From NCBI RefSeq assembly GCF_003991565.1, contig NZ_CP032819.1:4092001-4156000 (forward strand): a stretch of DNA of 64,000 bases. The letters run 5' to 3'. The notes under the pieces were generated by a model. It saw nothing but the letters and a program-made list of their open reading frames with translations, had not been told where the DNA came from and did not search any database. The translations under genes were made by a program, and so were the position numbers. Within the stretch, counting starts at the first letter, position 1. Each line of letters opens with the position of its first letter. The DNA is from Butyricimonas faecalis. Its GTDB lineage: Bacteria > Bacteroidota > Bacteroidia > Bacteroidales > Marinifilaceae. Shown here in pieces: positions 35,324-44,969 of the stretch.

Positions 35324-36460
35324 ATGATGAGGCATACGCTGTTAATTTTGATGTTATTGGCTTGTGGAATGAGTGCTTCGGCACAGTTGACGTTGAAGTC
35401 AGAGAAAGGGGATTTCGAGGCTCGCTTGATCGGTCGGGCATTGTTTGACGGAGGGGTGTTTTTCAGTGATAAGACCGCGTTGGGGAATTCTTTGGAAGTG
35501 TACGATGTTCGTTTGGGAACGGTGGTACGTTTTTTGGAACGTTGGACGGGGAAGATTGAGTTGGGGTTTGCCAAGAGTAAAGTGTCCATGAAAGATATTT
35601 ATATCGAGTATAATGATGGAAAGAATGTGTTCAAGGTGGGGCATTATTTTGAACCGTTCAGTTTGGAGTACCGGATCGGGACTTCGGATATGAAGTTTAA
35701 CGGGGCTGCCGTGACCGGAACTGCCTTCGGTGATCGTCGGCGATTGGGAATCAGTTACACGTACAATTGCGACGTGTTGAACGTGTCGGGAGGTATGTTC
35801 AGTGATAAAGATATTGATAATACGGAGAAAGGAGATGAGGGATACGCGTTGTCGGGGAGAGTGTTGTACCGTCCTTATGTCAAGGGAAAAGATATTATTC
35901 ATGTGGGTGTATCCTCTCGTTTCGGGGTGCAAGGGAAGGCGGAAAAAAATAAATTGACTTATTCGGCAGGGGCTCCTTCGAATTTAATTCCCGAGAAGTT
36001 TTTAAAGGCTGAAGTGACCGAGGCGATTAACGAGTGGAAGTTCGGGGCTGAGGTGGTGATGGTTCTTGACAAGTGGTATTTCCAGAGTGAATACTTGATG
36101 GCTCACGTGAATCGTAAAGCGTCGGTCGAGAATTATAACGGTGACGGTTGGTATGCACAAGTGGGATATGCCTTGCTGAATGGCCGTTATGGTTATAATA
36201 AAATGAGTGGTATGGCCACGGCTCCGGGTGCGAAGAGTTTGGAAATCCTGTGTCGCTATAATATAACCAACATGAACGATAAGGATGCCGGAATTATGGG
36301 AGGAAAACAGAATGATTTTTCGATAGGCGGTATCTATTATTTTAATAAATACGTGGCGGTGAAGATGAGTTACAGTCTGGTGAGTTTGGATAAGTATGCA
36401 CCGGTGGATGGGAAACAGACGTTTAGCATGATACAGGGGAGGATTCAGTTGAGCTTTTAA
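35324..36460 (+). CDS. outer-membrane porin (OprO/OprP-like)
   Basis: About 379 residues from ATG 35324 or 35327; the upstream GTG-type extension is rejected because a -7-like box TACTTTTG lies at 35268-35275. Signal peptide LILMLLACGMSASAQ. The strand pattern GKIELGFAKSKVSMKDIYIEY, KVGHYFEPFSLEY and the end MIQGRIQLSF fit phosphate-selective-porin-like proteins common in Bacteroidetes. The transported solute is unknown. Confidence 0.82.
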   Translation: MMRHTLLILMLLACGMSASAQLTLKSEKGDFEARLIGRALFDGGVFFSDKTALGNSLEVYDVRLGTVVRFLERWTGKIELGFAKSKVSMKDIYIEYNDGKNVFKVGHYFEPFSLEYRIGTSDMKFNGAAVTGTAFGDRRRLGISYTYNCDVLNVSGGMFSDKDIDNTEKGDEGYALSGRVLYRPYVKGKDIIHVGVSSRFGVQGKAEKNKLTYSAGAPSNLIPEKFLKAEVTEAINEWKFGAEVVMVLDKWYFQSEYLMAHVNRKASVENYNGDGWYAQVGYALLNGRYGYNKMSGMATAPGAKSLEILCRYNITNMNDKDAGIMGGKQNDFSIGGIYYFNKYVAVKMSYSLVSLDKYAPVDGKQTFSMIQGRIQLSF

Positions 36461-36699
36461 ATAATTGAAAATTGAAAGTTGTAAATTGAAAATGAAAGGC
36501 CTGCCCCACCGGCTTCCCTTTGTACGGGGGAAGAGACGGATGCGAGAAAGTGCTTCAATGTAATAATGTAGCGTGTTCTCCCCCTGTGTAAGGGGGAGTT
36601 AGAGGGGTAGTTGGAAAGCTAAAAACTAAAAGTTTTAAAAATGTCGACTTTGTGCGGCTGAAATTTAAAATCTAAAATCATTAAATCTAAAATCAATTC
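36461..36699. other. intergenic stretch with hairpins and repeated AT-rich words
   Basis: Holds a perfect hairpin CTCCCCCT-GTGTA-AGGGGGAG (36578-36598), a weaker CTTCCC/GGGAAG pair upstream, and the repeated words AAATCTAAAATCA near 36669-36695, which recur in other gaps of the window. No gene or clear promoter seen. Confidence 0.5.
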
Positions 36700-38814
36700 A
36701 TGCGTGTTTGTATAGCGGAAAAGCCGAGTGTGGCGAAGGAGATTGCGGAGGTTCTGGGAGCCAAAGTGCGTCGGAATGGTTATTTCGAGGGAAATGACTA
36801 TTGCGTGACGTGGACATTCGGGCATCTTTGTTCGTTACAGGAACCGCACGAGTACACGGAGAAGTGGAGGCAGTGGAATTTGAGTATGTTACCGATGATT
36901 CCCTCCTCGTTCCGGATCAAGTTGATTGATGATGATGGGATCAAGCGGCAGTTTGCCATTATAGAAGAGTTGTTCAACCGGGCGGAGATGGTGATTAATT
37001 GCGGTGATGCGGGGCAGGAAGGGGAGTTGATCCAGCGATGGGTGCTTACGAAGGCGAAGTGTAAGGCTCCGGTGATGCGGTTATGGATTTCTTCGTTGAC
37101 GGAAGAGGCGATTCGGGATGGGTTTGCCAAGTTGATGTCATCGAAAGATTTTGACACGCTATACGCGGCTGGTTCGGCCCGGGCGATTGGGGACTGGCTG
37201 TTGGGGATGAATGCCACGAGGGCTTACACGTTACGCTACGGGAACGGGAAGAACGTGTTGTCGATCGGGCGGGTGCAGACCCCGACGTTGGCACTGATTG
37301 TCGATCGGCAGAAAGCGATCGAGCAATTTAAACCGGAAACTTATTGGGAGGTGAGGACGGATTACCGGGGCGGTTGGTTCTCTTACACGAAAGGACGTTT
37401 CACGGTAAAGGAGGAGGCCGAGGCTTTCATGCAAGAGATTCTGCCCCTGGAGTTGGAAATCAAGAGCGTGGAACGTAAAAAGGCCATGGAGCATCCGCCG
37501 AAATTGTTCGACTTGACTTTGTTGCAGGTGGAATGTAACCGGAAGTTTGCTTTCTCGGCAGACACGACCTTGAAAGTGATCCAGTCGCTGTACGAGAAGA
37601 AGTTGACGACGTATCCCCGTGTAGATACGAATTTCTTGCCGAATGATATATATCCCAAGGTCCCCGGGATTTTGAAAGGACTGAAACCATACGTCACGTT
37701 GATCGACCCGATTGTTAGCGGGAGTAAGATACGAAAGTCCCCGAAGGTGTTCAATGACAAGAAAATCACGGATCACCACGCTATTATCCCGACGGGGGTT
37801 TTCAGTTATGACATGACCCCGGATGAAAAGCGGGTGTACGATCTGGTAGCTCGACGGTTTATTGCCGTATTCTATCCGGATTGCGAGATTGCGAACACCA
37901 CGGTTATGGCGCAAGTCGGGGAGAACGAGTTCAAGGCGACCGGAAAACAGATTATAGACCCGGCTTGGCGGGTGGTATTCCCGACAGCATCGAACAAACA
38001 GAGTGATGAGAACGTGTTGCCCGTGTACGAGGTTGGGGAAAAGGGACCGCACGCTCCCGAATTGCAGGAGAAAGAGACGCAGCCTCCCAAGTATTACACG
38101 GAGGCGGATTTGCTACGGGCGATGGAGACGGCCGGGAAACAGGTGGAAGACGAAGAGCTCCGGGATCTGATGAAGGAGAACGGGATAGGACGCCCGTCTA
38201 CCCGGGCGGGGATTATCGAGACGTTATTGAAAAGAGGGTATATCCGAAAGGATAAAAAACGATTGGTGGCCACTGCCACGGGTGTTGAATTGATTGATAC
38301 GATTCAGAATGATTTGTTGAAGTCGGCCGAACTGACCGGACAATGGGAGAAAAAATTGCGGATGATTGAGGAGGGAACCTACAACGTGTCGGATTTCATG
38401 GAGGAGTTGAAGGTGATGGTGAACGAGTTGGTACACGTGGTGAAGTGTTCGCCCCGGAAAGCGATTACGGTGGAGGCGGTGGAAGAGGTGAAAAAAGAAG
38501 CGGCTGCAAAAGAGAAAGCCCCGAAAAAAGAAAAAACTCCCGCGGAACCCGTTGTGTTGAAATGTCCGAAGTGTGGGAACGGTGAGGTTATCAAGGGACG
38601 GACGGCCTGGGGGTGTAGCCTGTACCGGAAATCGTGTGACTTTATTATCCCCATGGAATTTTTTGGGAAAAAATTAACACAAAAGCAAGTCGAGGCTTTG
38701 GTGTTGAAAGGCAAAACCGGGTCGTTGAATGGCTTTAAAAATGAGGATGGTAGTACGTTTAGCGGCACCTTACGTCTGGACGATAGCTTCCGGGTGGTCG
38801 TGGATAAAAAATAA
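36700..38814 (+). CDS. topB: DNA topoisomerase III
   Basis: Type IA topoisomerase of 704 residues that relaxes and decatenates DNA. The Toprim start RVCIAEKPSVAKEIAEVL and the acidic motif CGDAGQEGELIQRW are followed by SIGRVQTPTLALIVDRQ and the catalytic tyrosine Y305 in LTTYPRVDTNFLP. The end carries a four-cysteine zinc ribbon (CPKCGNGEVI and GCSLYRKSCDF). A lysine-rich linker (KKEAAAKEKAPKKEKT) precedes the ribbon. Length and order are normal for Bacteroidetes TopB. Confidence 0.96.
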   Translation: MRVCIAEKPSVAKEIAEVLGAKVRRNGYFEGNDYCVTWTFGHLCSLQEPHEYTEKWRQWNLSMLPMIPSSFRIKLIDDDGIKRQFAIIEELFNRAEMVINCGDAGQEGELIQRWVLTKAKCKAPVMRLWISSLTEEAIRDGFAKLMSSKDFDTLYAAGSARAIGDWLLGMNATRAYTLRYGNGKNVLSIGRVQTPTLALIVDRQKAIEQFKPETYWEVRTDYRGGWFSYTKGRFTVKEEAEAFMQEILPLELEIKSVERKKAMEHPPKLFDLTLLQVECNRKFAFSADTTLKVIQSLYEKKLTTYPRVDTNFLPNDIYPKVPGILKGLKPYVTLIDPIVSGSKIRKSPKVFNDKKITDHHAIIPTGVFSYDMTPDEKRVYDLVARRFIAVFYPDCEIANTTVMAQVGENEFKATGKQIIDPAWRVVFPTASNKQSDENVLPVYEVGEKGPHAPELQEKETQPPKYYTEADLLRAMETAGKQVEDEELRDLMKENGIGRPSTRAGIIETLLKRGYIRKDKKRLVATATGVELIDTIQNDLLKSAELTGQWEKKLRMIEEGTYNVSDFMEELKVMVNELVHVVKCSPRKAITVEAVEEVKKEAAAKEKAPKKEKTPAEPVVLKCPKCGNGEVIKGRTAWGCSLYRKSCDFIIPMEFFGKKLTQKQVEALVLKGKTGSLNGFKNEDGSTFSGTLRLDDSFRVVVDKK

Positions 38815-38913
38815 GGGATTGTATTAAATCTATCTTAAAACCTTGGGTACATGATATTGATCTGATTTTAATCGTTAGCTTTGTGTTATTATAAAAATAA
38901 ACAAAGAAAAGCT

Positions 38914-39417
38914 ATGAGATTAAAGCATTATTTATCCTGTATGTTGATCTTGTTGTCGTTTATCACGGTGAATGCACAAGAGAAAAAAGAGTTGAAAGAA
39001 GGGGATCAAGCTCCCACGTTCAAGTATTTGGATATAAACGGGAAGGAAGTTTCCTTGAGTGACTTGGAGGGTAAATATGTCTATATCGATGTATGGGCTA
39101 CATGGTGTGGACCCTGCCAGTATGAGCTTCCTCATTTGAAAGAGTTGGAGAAAAAGATGCATGGGAAGAAAATCGTGTTCGTAAGTATTTCTTGTGATAA
39201 AGATAAAGCTGCCTGGGAGAAAATGGTGAAAGAACAAGGTTTGGGCGGAGTGCAATTACACAATGGCGGAGATCGTGAATTTATGACCGCTTTCGGGATT
39301 AGAGGTATTCCTCGTTTTATCCTGTTGGACAAGAAAGGAAAAATTGTAAATCCCAATATGACGCGTCCGTCAAATCCTGAAACGGAAAAGACGCTGAAGG
39401 CGTTGAAGGGAATCTAG
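38914..39417 (+). CDS. TlpA/ResA-like periplasmic thioredoxin
   Basis: About 167 residues from ATG 38914; the longer reading frame from a TTG at 38881 is unlikely because a -7-like box TAGCTTTG overlaps it (38876-38883). Signal peptide MLILLSFITVNAQ, then a redoxin fold with the active site WATWCGPCQYELPHL and cis-proline segment IRGIPRFILLD. Such proteins reduce disulfides in the periplasm, often in cytochrome maturation or oxidative defence; the partner here is unknown. Confidence 0.9.
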   Translation: MRLKHYLSCMLILLSFITVNAQEKKELKEGDQAPTFKYLDINGKEVSLSDLEGKYVYIDVWATWCGPCQYELPHLKELEKKMHGKKIVFVSISCDKDKAAWEKMVKEQGLGGVQLHNGGDREFMTAFGIRGIPRFILLDKKGKIVNPNMTRPSNPETEKTLKALKGI

Positions 39418-39576
39418 GAATTTTAGAGTTACGATTTATGATTTATGATTAAAAGTATTTGTGCGGTTGGAATCTAAAATCTAAAATCTAAAATCATAAA
39501 TCTGAAATCAATTAATGAGAGATCACTGAATTTTTAGTTTGGCTTTGGACAGTTGTTTAGAGCTTTTTATCAGATG

Positions 39577-39602
39577 AACGGGCCTTAGGGATGGGGCCCG
39601 TT
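39577..39602 (+). terminator. terminator after the TlpA-like gene
   Basis: AACGGGCC (39577-39584) pairs with GGCCCGTT (39595-39602), followed by a T-run (39601-39605). The YccF stop on the other strand is 4 bp away. Confidence 0.7.
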
Positions 39603-39605
39603 TTT

Positions 39606-39974
39606 CTATAGGACGTCGTGACCGAAGGGGGTGATGGCCAGGCCGGCCAGTTTGAAGTGTTGCAATCCGAACGGGATGCCGATAACGGTGATGCAGAAGA
39701 GTATCCCGAAAAGGAGATGGGATAAGCATATCCATACTCCCCCGATGAAGAACCAAATGACATTCATGAGGAGGGATAGACAACCGCTACTTTGCGGAAT
39801 GTCGACCACCCGACTACCGAATGGCCAAAGAGCCAGTACTCCGAGTTTTAAGGTTTGTAGCCCGAAAGGGATTCCGATGATCGTGATGAACAAACCGATG
39901 CTGGATACAAAGTATTCCAGGGCGATGAAAAATCCGCCGAATAGGACCCAGATAATATTTCCAAGAATTTTCAT
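39606..39974 (-). CDS. YccF-family inner-membrane protein
   Basis: 122 residues made of two similar halves, each a membrane hairpin ending IGIPFGLQ (ITIIGIPFGLQTLKLGVLAL and ITVIGIPFGLQHFKLAGLAI), the mark of the YccF/DUF307 family. Likely four membrane helices. Function in the family is not known. Convergent with the TlpA-like gene. Confidence 0.88.
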   Translation of the reverse strand: MKILGNIIWVLFGGFFIALEYFVSSIGLFITIIGIPFGLQTLKLGVLALWPFGSRVVDIPQSSGCLSLLMNVIWFFIGGVWICLSHLLFGILFCITVIGIPFGLQHFKLAGLAITPFGHDVL

Positions 39975-40108
39975 GTGTTATCGTGTTTTATAATGATTTT
40001 TTCAAAGATACGATAAAGTATGCAATTTAGATACAGGAATGGAAAGGAACTTGTAACTTGTTGTGAGAACCGTGCGTATGATTCATGTATTTATTAACTT
40101 GTAATAAT

Positions 40109-40467
40109 ATGACTATGATCGAACATTTGACAAAGGATAGTTTTAAACAGAAAGTGTTTGACTACCAGAATAGCAAGATGTATAGATTTGAGGGGAGCGT
40201 CCGGTTGTGATAGATTTCTACACGAACTGGTGTGTTCCGTGTAAGACCATAGCCCCGATTCTGGAAGAATTGCAGCGGGAGTACGAGGGGAAAGTTGATA
40301 TATACAAGGTGGATAGCGATATGGAAAAGGAGCTGGTGAAGGCCTTTAACGTGCGAAGCATCCCGACCTTGATGTTTGTTCCCGTGGAAGGTCAGCCGCA
40401 AGTGGGATGCGGGGCCGTGTCCAAAGGGGAATTGGAGCATTTCTTTCACCAAGTATTTCATATTTGA
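40109..40467 (+). pseudogene. thioredoxin, frameshifted near residue 29
   Basis: From ATG 40109 the first frame reads MTMIEHLTKDSFKQKVF to YRFEG and then runs out of family pattern and stops. Another frame takes over as PVVIDFYTNWCVPCKTIAP (active site WCVPC) and runs to 40467 with IPTLMFVPVEGQP. One extra G in the run at 40192-40195 joins both into a normal thioredoxin of about 119 residues. The catalytic part is intact, so an assembly error is the simplest explanation. It would be a cytoplasmic disulfide reductase. Confidence 0.85.
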
Positions 40468-40590
40468 CGAGCTTATTTGAAGCGTCGAAACCGGTGTACG
40501 AGTAACTGTCTAAACTATTGTATCAATGGATTGAATCCGCCTGGAAGTTGGTTTACTGTAAATTCATGTATAACTTCCGAAATTAATATA

Positions 40591-40598
40591 TACCTTTG
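40591..40598 (+). promoter_or_regulatory. -7-like box for the SulP-purF pair
   Basis: TACCTTTG, 29 bases before the SulP start. No good -33 box at the expected distance. Confidence 0.35.
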
Positions 40599-40626
40599 TG
40601 CGTTTTTTAATTAAGGGTATAATAGT

Positions 40627-42282
40627 ATGGAAAAAGTGTTTAGTCCGAAATTATTCGGATTAATTAAAGACGGTTCGGTAAAGAAGAATTTGTCGAAGGA
40701 TATTCTTGCCGGAATCGTGGTAGGTATCGTGGCCTTACCGTTGGCAATTGCTTTTGCCGTGGCCTCAGGTGTTTCTCCTGAAAAGGGGATTATAACGGCT
40801 ATCGTGGCCGGATTTCTCATCTCGTTCTTTGGTGGTAGCCGGGTACAGATTGGGGGACCCACGGGAGCTTTTATCATTATTGTCTACGGGATTGTAAATG
40901 ATTACGGTCTGGACGGGATGATTATTTCAACGATATTTGCCGGGGTGATCATGATCGGGTTTGGTATGTTGCGGTTAGGGACTTTGCTGAAGTTTATTCC
41001 TCACCCGTTGATTGTCGGTTTTACTTCCGGTATTGCCTTGACGATTTTCTCCACGCAGATATCCAGTGCGTTGGGATTGACGCTGACGGATGTGCCGGGG
41101 AGTTTTATCGGTAAGTGGGGCGCTTATTTCGGGGGAATAGATACGGTGAACTGGTATGCCGTGGGAATCACGATCGTGACCGTGTTGATCGCGGTGTATA
41201 TGCCGAAAATCACGAGCCGGGTGCCGGGTTCGTTTGTGGCTATACTGGTGGTGACACCTATCGTGGCTTTCTTTTTGCCGGAAGGTGCGGTGACGACAAT
41301 CGGTTCCGAGTTCGGGGAGATTAAATGTAATTTGACTCCGGTGTTCCCCTCTATCGAGTGGGGGCAGTTGTCTCATTACTTGCAGCCTGCCATGACGATC
41401 GCTATTTTAGGTGCAATCGAGTCGTTGTTGTCTGCGGTGGTGGCTGACGGTATGATTAGTGGGCATCATCGTTCGAATACAGAGTTGATCGCTCAGGGTA
41501 TTGCTAACATTGCCTCTCCTTTGTTTGGTGGTATTCCTGCCACGGGAGCCATTGCCCGTACGGCAACCAACGTGAAGAACGGGGGGCGGACTCCGATTGC
41601 CGGAATCACCCATGCCGTGGTGTTGTTGCTGATCATGTTGTTCTTTGGGAAATGGGCATCTTTGATTCCGATGTCCTGTCTGGCGGGTATCTTGATCGTG
41701 GTATCTTATAATATGAGTGAATGGCGGTCGTTCCGTTCTATTCTGCGGGCATCTATGTCCGACGTGGTGATTTTGCTGGTGACGTTCTTCTTGACCGTGC
41801 TGGTCGATCTGACCGTGGCAATTGAAATCGGAGTTGTGTTGGCTGCCCTGTTGTTTATGAAACGTATGGCGGATAACGCTCCGAAAGAGATGATCGGTGC
41901 CACGAATATGGATAGTGATGTGCTTGAGAATTATAAGGATCTGCCGAAAGGTTTGGGTATATACGAGATTAGCGGGCCGTTTTTTTTCGGGTCGGCAAAG
42001 ACATATTGTGAAACAATTCGTAACTTAGGCGTGAATTATGATGTGCTGATTATTCGTATGCGTCATGTTCCTTTCGTGGATACTACCGGGTTGAAAAATC
42101 TGAGAGAGACAATTCTCCAATTGAAGAACGAGGGTACGTATATCGTTTTATCGGGAGTGAGCGAATCGGTGAAGAAAGATTTGTTGAAGGGAGGAATCGG
42201 TGAACTTGTAGGTGTTGAGAATATTTACCCGAAATTTGATCTGGCTTTACAGGCCGCGAAAGAGAAGGTTAAAGAGAAATAA
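40627..42282 (+). CDS. SulP-family inorganic anion transporter
   Basis: 551 residues with SulP membrane core (ILAGIVVGIVALPLAIAFAV, SRVQIGGPTGAFIIIVYGIV, GGIPATGAIARTATNVKNGG) and a C-terminal STAS domain (about 440-545; VPFVDTTGLKNLRETILQLK). Members move sulfate, bicarbonate or other anions; which one is not readable here. It ends 18 bp before the PurF-like gene and probably shares its transcript. Confidence 0.93.
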   Translation: MEKVFSPKLFGLIKDGSVKKNLSKDILAGIVVGIVALPLAIAFAVASGVSPEKGIITAIVAGFLISFFGGSRVQIGGPTGAFIIIVYGIVNDYGLDGMIISTIFAGVIMIGFGMLRLGTLLKFIPHPLIVGFTSGIALTIFSTQISSALGLTLTDVPGSFIGKWGAYFGGIDTVNWYAVGITIVTVLIAVYMPKITSRVPGSFVAILVVTPIVAFFLPEGAVTTIGSEFGEIKCNLTPVFPSIEWGQLSHYLQPAMTIAILGAIESLLSAVVADGMISGHHRSNTELIAQGIANIASPLFGGIPATGAIARTATNVKNGGRTPIAGITHAVVLLLIMLFFGKWASLIPMSCLAGILIVVSYNMSEWRSFRSILRASMSDVVILLVTFFLTVLVDLTVAIEIGVVLAALLFMKRMADNAPKEMIGATNMDSDVLENYKDLPKGLGIYEISGPFFFGSAKTYCETIRNLGVNYDVLIIRMRHVPFVDTTGLKNLRETILQLKNEGTYIVLSGVSESVKKDLLKGGIGELVGVENIYPKFDLALQAAKEKVKEK

Positions 42283-42300
42283 TTAAAAAGGTATTGAAGT

Positions 42301-43716
42301 ATGAGCGGATTTTTTGGCTGTGTATCTCGTAGAGATTGTGTTGCCGACGTGTTTTACGGTACAGACTACCATTCTCATCTGGGGACGAAACGTGCGGGAC
42401 TTGCTTTTTATAACGGCACGGAATTTAATCGTTCTATCCATAGTTTGGAGAGTGCCTATTTCCGGAATAAATTTGAACCGGAACTGGATCGTTTTGCCGG
42501 ATCTAACTTGGGAGTCGGGGTGATCAGTGATATGGAATCTCAGCCCATCACGGTGACCTCGCATTTGGGACGGTTTGCAGTCGTGGTGGTTGGGCGTTTG
42601 GCGAACTTGGACGAGATCGTGGACGAGTTTTTGAAGGAACGCAAGCATTTTGCCGAATTGTCGAGTTCGACGGTGAACCAGACGGAGGTGGTGGCGATGC
42701 TGATCAATGCCGGAAATACATTCAAGGAGGGGATCGAGAACGTGTATAATAAAGTCAAGGGGTCTTGCTCCTTTCTGATCCTGACGGAAACAGGGATTTA
42801 CGCGGCCCGGGATAAATATGGGCGGACGCCGATTATCCTGGGGAAAAATGAGGATGGGTACGTGGTGGCTAGCGAGAGTTCCTCGTTCACGAATCTGGGC
42901 TACACGATCGTGCGGGATATTCAACCGCGGGAGGCTTTACAGATTACTCGGGACGGGATCACGCAAGTGACGACTCCGGGATGCAAGAAACAGATTTGTT
43001 CTTTCTTGTGGGTGTATTACGGTTATCCTTCTTCTTATTACGAGGGAATTAACGTGGAAGATGCCCGTTATCGTTGTGGGGCGGCTATTGCCGAGAAGGA
43101 TGACGTGAAGGTGGACTATGTGGCAGGAATACCGGATTCGGGAGTCGGTCACGCGATTGGTTACTCGAATGCCCGTTGCCTGCCGTACAAGCGTCCTTTC
43201 GTGAAGTACACGCCTACGTGGCCTCGTAGTTTTATGCCGCAGAATCAGGCCATGCGGGATTTAGTAGCCAAAATGAAGTTGTTGCCTAACGAGGCGTTTA
43301 CGCGGGATGCCCGGATACTTTTCTTGGATGATTCGATCGTGCGAGGAACGCAGTTGAAGGATAACGTGGTGAAGTTGAAGGAATGCGGGGTGAAAGAGGT
43401 TCATATGCGGATTGCTTGTCCGCCGCTGGTGTATCCTTGCGTGTTCTTGAATTTTTCGTCTTCTCGTTCTAATTTTGACTTGTTTACCCGTCGGGTGATT
43501 CGGGATTTGGAAGGGACGTCCGATTTGACGGAAGAGATACTGAAACCGTATACTGATCCCGATTCCGAGAAGTATAAGAAGATGCAGGAAGTGATGGCTC
43601 AACATTTGCAATTGGATTCATTGAAATTCCAACGATTGGAAGATATTGTGAAGGCCATCGGATTGCCGAAAGAAGAGCTTTGTACTCACTGTTGGGACAA
43701 TTCTTCTTATATGTAA
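42301..43716 (+). CDS. PurF-like amidophosphoribosyltransferase without the catalytic N-terminal cysteine
   Basis: 471 residues with a class-II glutamine amidotransferase-like N-terminal half (YHSHLGTKRAGLAFYN, about residues 22-37) and a phosphoribosyltransferase half with the PRPP loop RILFLDDSIVRGTQL. In true PurF the residue after the initiator Met is the nucleophile Cys (CGIxGI); here the protein begins MSGFFGC, with Ser at position 2, and no propeptide is possible. The glutaminase half is therefore expected to be inactive, while the transferase half looks intact. Known for a Bacteroidetes subfamily as far as I recall, but the physiological role is not settled. The last codons lie inside a 25-bp inverted repeat. 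Confidence 0.85.
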   Translation: MSGFFGCVSRRDCVADVFYGTDYHSHLGTKRAGLAFYNGTEFNRSIHSLESAYFRNKFEPELDRFAGSNLGVGVISDMESQPITVTSHLGRFAVVVVGRLANLDEIVDEFLKERKHFAELSSSTVNQTEVVAMLINAGNTFKEGIENVYNKVKGSCSFLILTETGIYAARDKYGRTPIILGKNEDGYVVASESSSFTNLGYTIVRDIQPREALQITRDGITQVTTPGCKKQICSFLWVYYGYPSSYYEGINVEDARYRCGAAIAEKDDVKVDYVAGIPDSGVGHAIGYSNARCLPYKRPFVKYTPTWPRSFMPQNQAMRDLVAKMKLLPNEAFTRDARILFLDDSIVRGTQLKDNVVKLKECGVKEVHMRIACPPLVYPCVFLNFSSSRSNFDLFTRRVIRDLEGTSDLTEEILKPYTDPDSEKYKKMQEVMAQHLQLDSLKFQRLEDIVKAIGLPKEELCTHCWDNSSYM

Positions 43717-43754
43717 AAAGGGCTGGAAACAGCCCTTTTTACATATAAGAAGAA
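43701..43754. terminator. 25-bp perfect inverted repeat ending purF-like gene
   Basis: Arms 43701-43725 and 43730-43754 pair without mismatch around the tetraloop GAAA (a GNRA type). The 5' arm covers the last five codons and stop of the upstream gene. The inner GC pairs followed by T-run (43736-43740) make it a strong terminator. Confidence 0.85.
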
Positions 43755-43762
43755 AGATAAAG

Positions 43763-43823
43763 GTTAAAAACTAAAAGATAAAAGTTAGGGAGCATTTCCC
43801 ACTTTTATCTTTTAGTTTTTAAC
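43763..43823. terminator. second inverted repeat between convergent genes
   Basis: Arms of 23 bp (43763-43785 and 43801-43823) made of AT-rich words (TTAAAAACTAAAAG) pair perfectly, with a small GGGA/TCCC helix inside. It lies before the cydB stop and could terminate transcription from either side. Confidence 0.6.
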
Positions 43824-43836
43824 TTTTAGTTTCTAC

Positions 43837-44955
43837 TCAGTATGCATGGTGGTCGTCTTTCACGTCCTGTATGTCAATCTGTTTTTTGTTGAGAGCACGC
43901 CAAGCGTAGAATATATAAGCCAGTACGATGGGGGAGGCCAATGATACGTATGCCATGGTTTTCAACGTGTAGAGGGAGGAAGAGGCATTGTAAATGGTCA
44001 GGGACGAATTGAGATCTGTGTATGACGGGTAGAATGCCGTGTTATTGAATCCTGCCACGATAAACAGGGCGATTACAGCCAGAACGATTCCGATTCCGGA
44101 GAACCAGATTCCTTTTTTCCAGTGGGGTTTCAAGATGGATTGGATGATTCCGAATAATACCCCGATGACCCCGATCAGTAAGACAAGCGTGTTCAGAGGC
44201 ATTTCCAGTAGGTTGTGGAAATATTTGTATGGAACGAGTTGGATGCTCTTATCTTCCATGATAGCGTAGCCTTTGCCCAGCAATATGATGGCTAGAAAGG
44301 CAAGTAGAAGTACAACGAAAGGGATCGAGTTGTATAGTACTTGTTTTTTACTTCTTGCGTAAATCGCATCGTGTTTGATGTTATTCATGAAATAGAGGGA
44401 GGCCAATGTGCGGGACAAAAAGAAAATAGCTAGCCCCAGGCAGAGGTTGGCTACGTTGAATAGCACCTCGATGCCTCTCCAAGGACTCATCCAGGTAACA
44501 TCGTTCATTTCTCCCAGTTTAAACGGGTTGCCCGTGAAGAAAGACCCGACAACAGCCCCGATACAGATGGTGCCGATGACCCCGTTAATGATCAGGAATA
44601 GGTTGTAGGTCTTTTCGCCGAGCAAGTTTCCGGCTTTCCGGCGGTACTCGTAGGAAACGGCCTGCATCACGAAACAGAACAGAACAACCATCCAGGCGAG
44701 ATAAGCTCCCCCGAAACTGGTTGAATAGAATAGCGGGAAACTGGCAAAGAATGCTCCCCCGAATACGACTAATGTGGTAAACGTGAATTCCCATTTACGC
44801 CCCAAACTGTTGACCAAGAGATTGCGTTCATCTTCGGTCTTGGCAATGGTATATAATAGTGTTTGTCCACCTTGCACGAATAGCAGGAATACGAGCAATC
44901 CGCCAAGCAATGATATTAAAATCCACCAGTAGTGTTGAAGAAATTCCATATTCAT
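43837..44955 (-). CDS. cydB: cytochrome bd quinol oxidase subunit II
   Basis: 372 residues, hydrophobic, with the CydB start (LQHYWWILISLLGGLLVFLLFVQGGQ is split by the first helix) and the segment GRKWEFTFTTLVVFGGAFFA. With CydA it forms the terminal oxidase that reduces oxygen using quinol, giving oxygen tolerance and energy under microaerobic conditions. It lies 14 bp downstream of cydA on the minus strand. The length is normal. Confidence 0.94.
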   Translation of the reverse strand: MNMEFLQHYWWILISLLGGLLVFLLFVQGGQTLLYTIAKTEDERNLLVNSLGRKWEFTFTTLVVFGGAFFASFPLFYSTSFGGAYLAWMVVLFCFVMQAVSYEYRRKAGNLLGEKTYNLFLIINGVIGTICIGAVVGSFFTGNPFKLGEMNDVTWMSPWRGIEVLFNVANLCLGLAIFFLSRTLASLYFMNNIKHDAIYARSKKQVLYNSIPFVVLLLAFLAIILLGKGYAIMEDKSIQLVPYKYFHNLLEMPLNTLVLLIGVIGVLFGIIQSILKPHWKKGIWFSGIGIVLAVIALFIVAGFNNTAFYPSYTDLNSSLTIYNASSSLYTLKTMAYVSLASPIVLAYIFYAWRALNKKQIDIQDVKDDHHAY

Positions 44956-44969
44956 TTGTGATTTATGAT

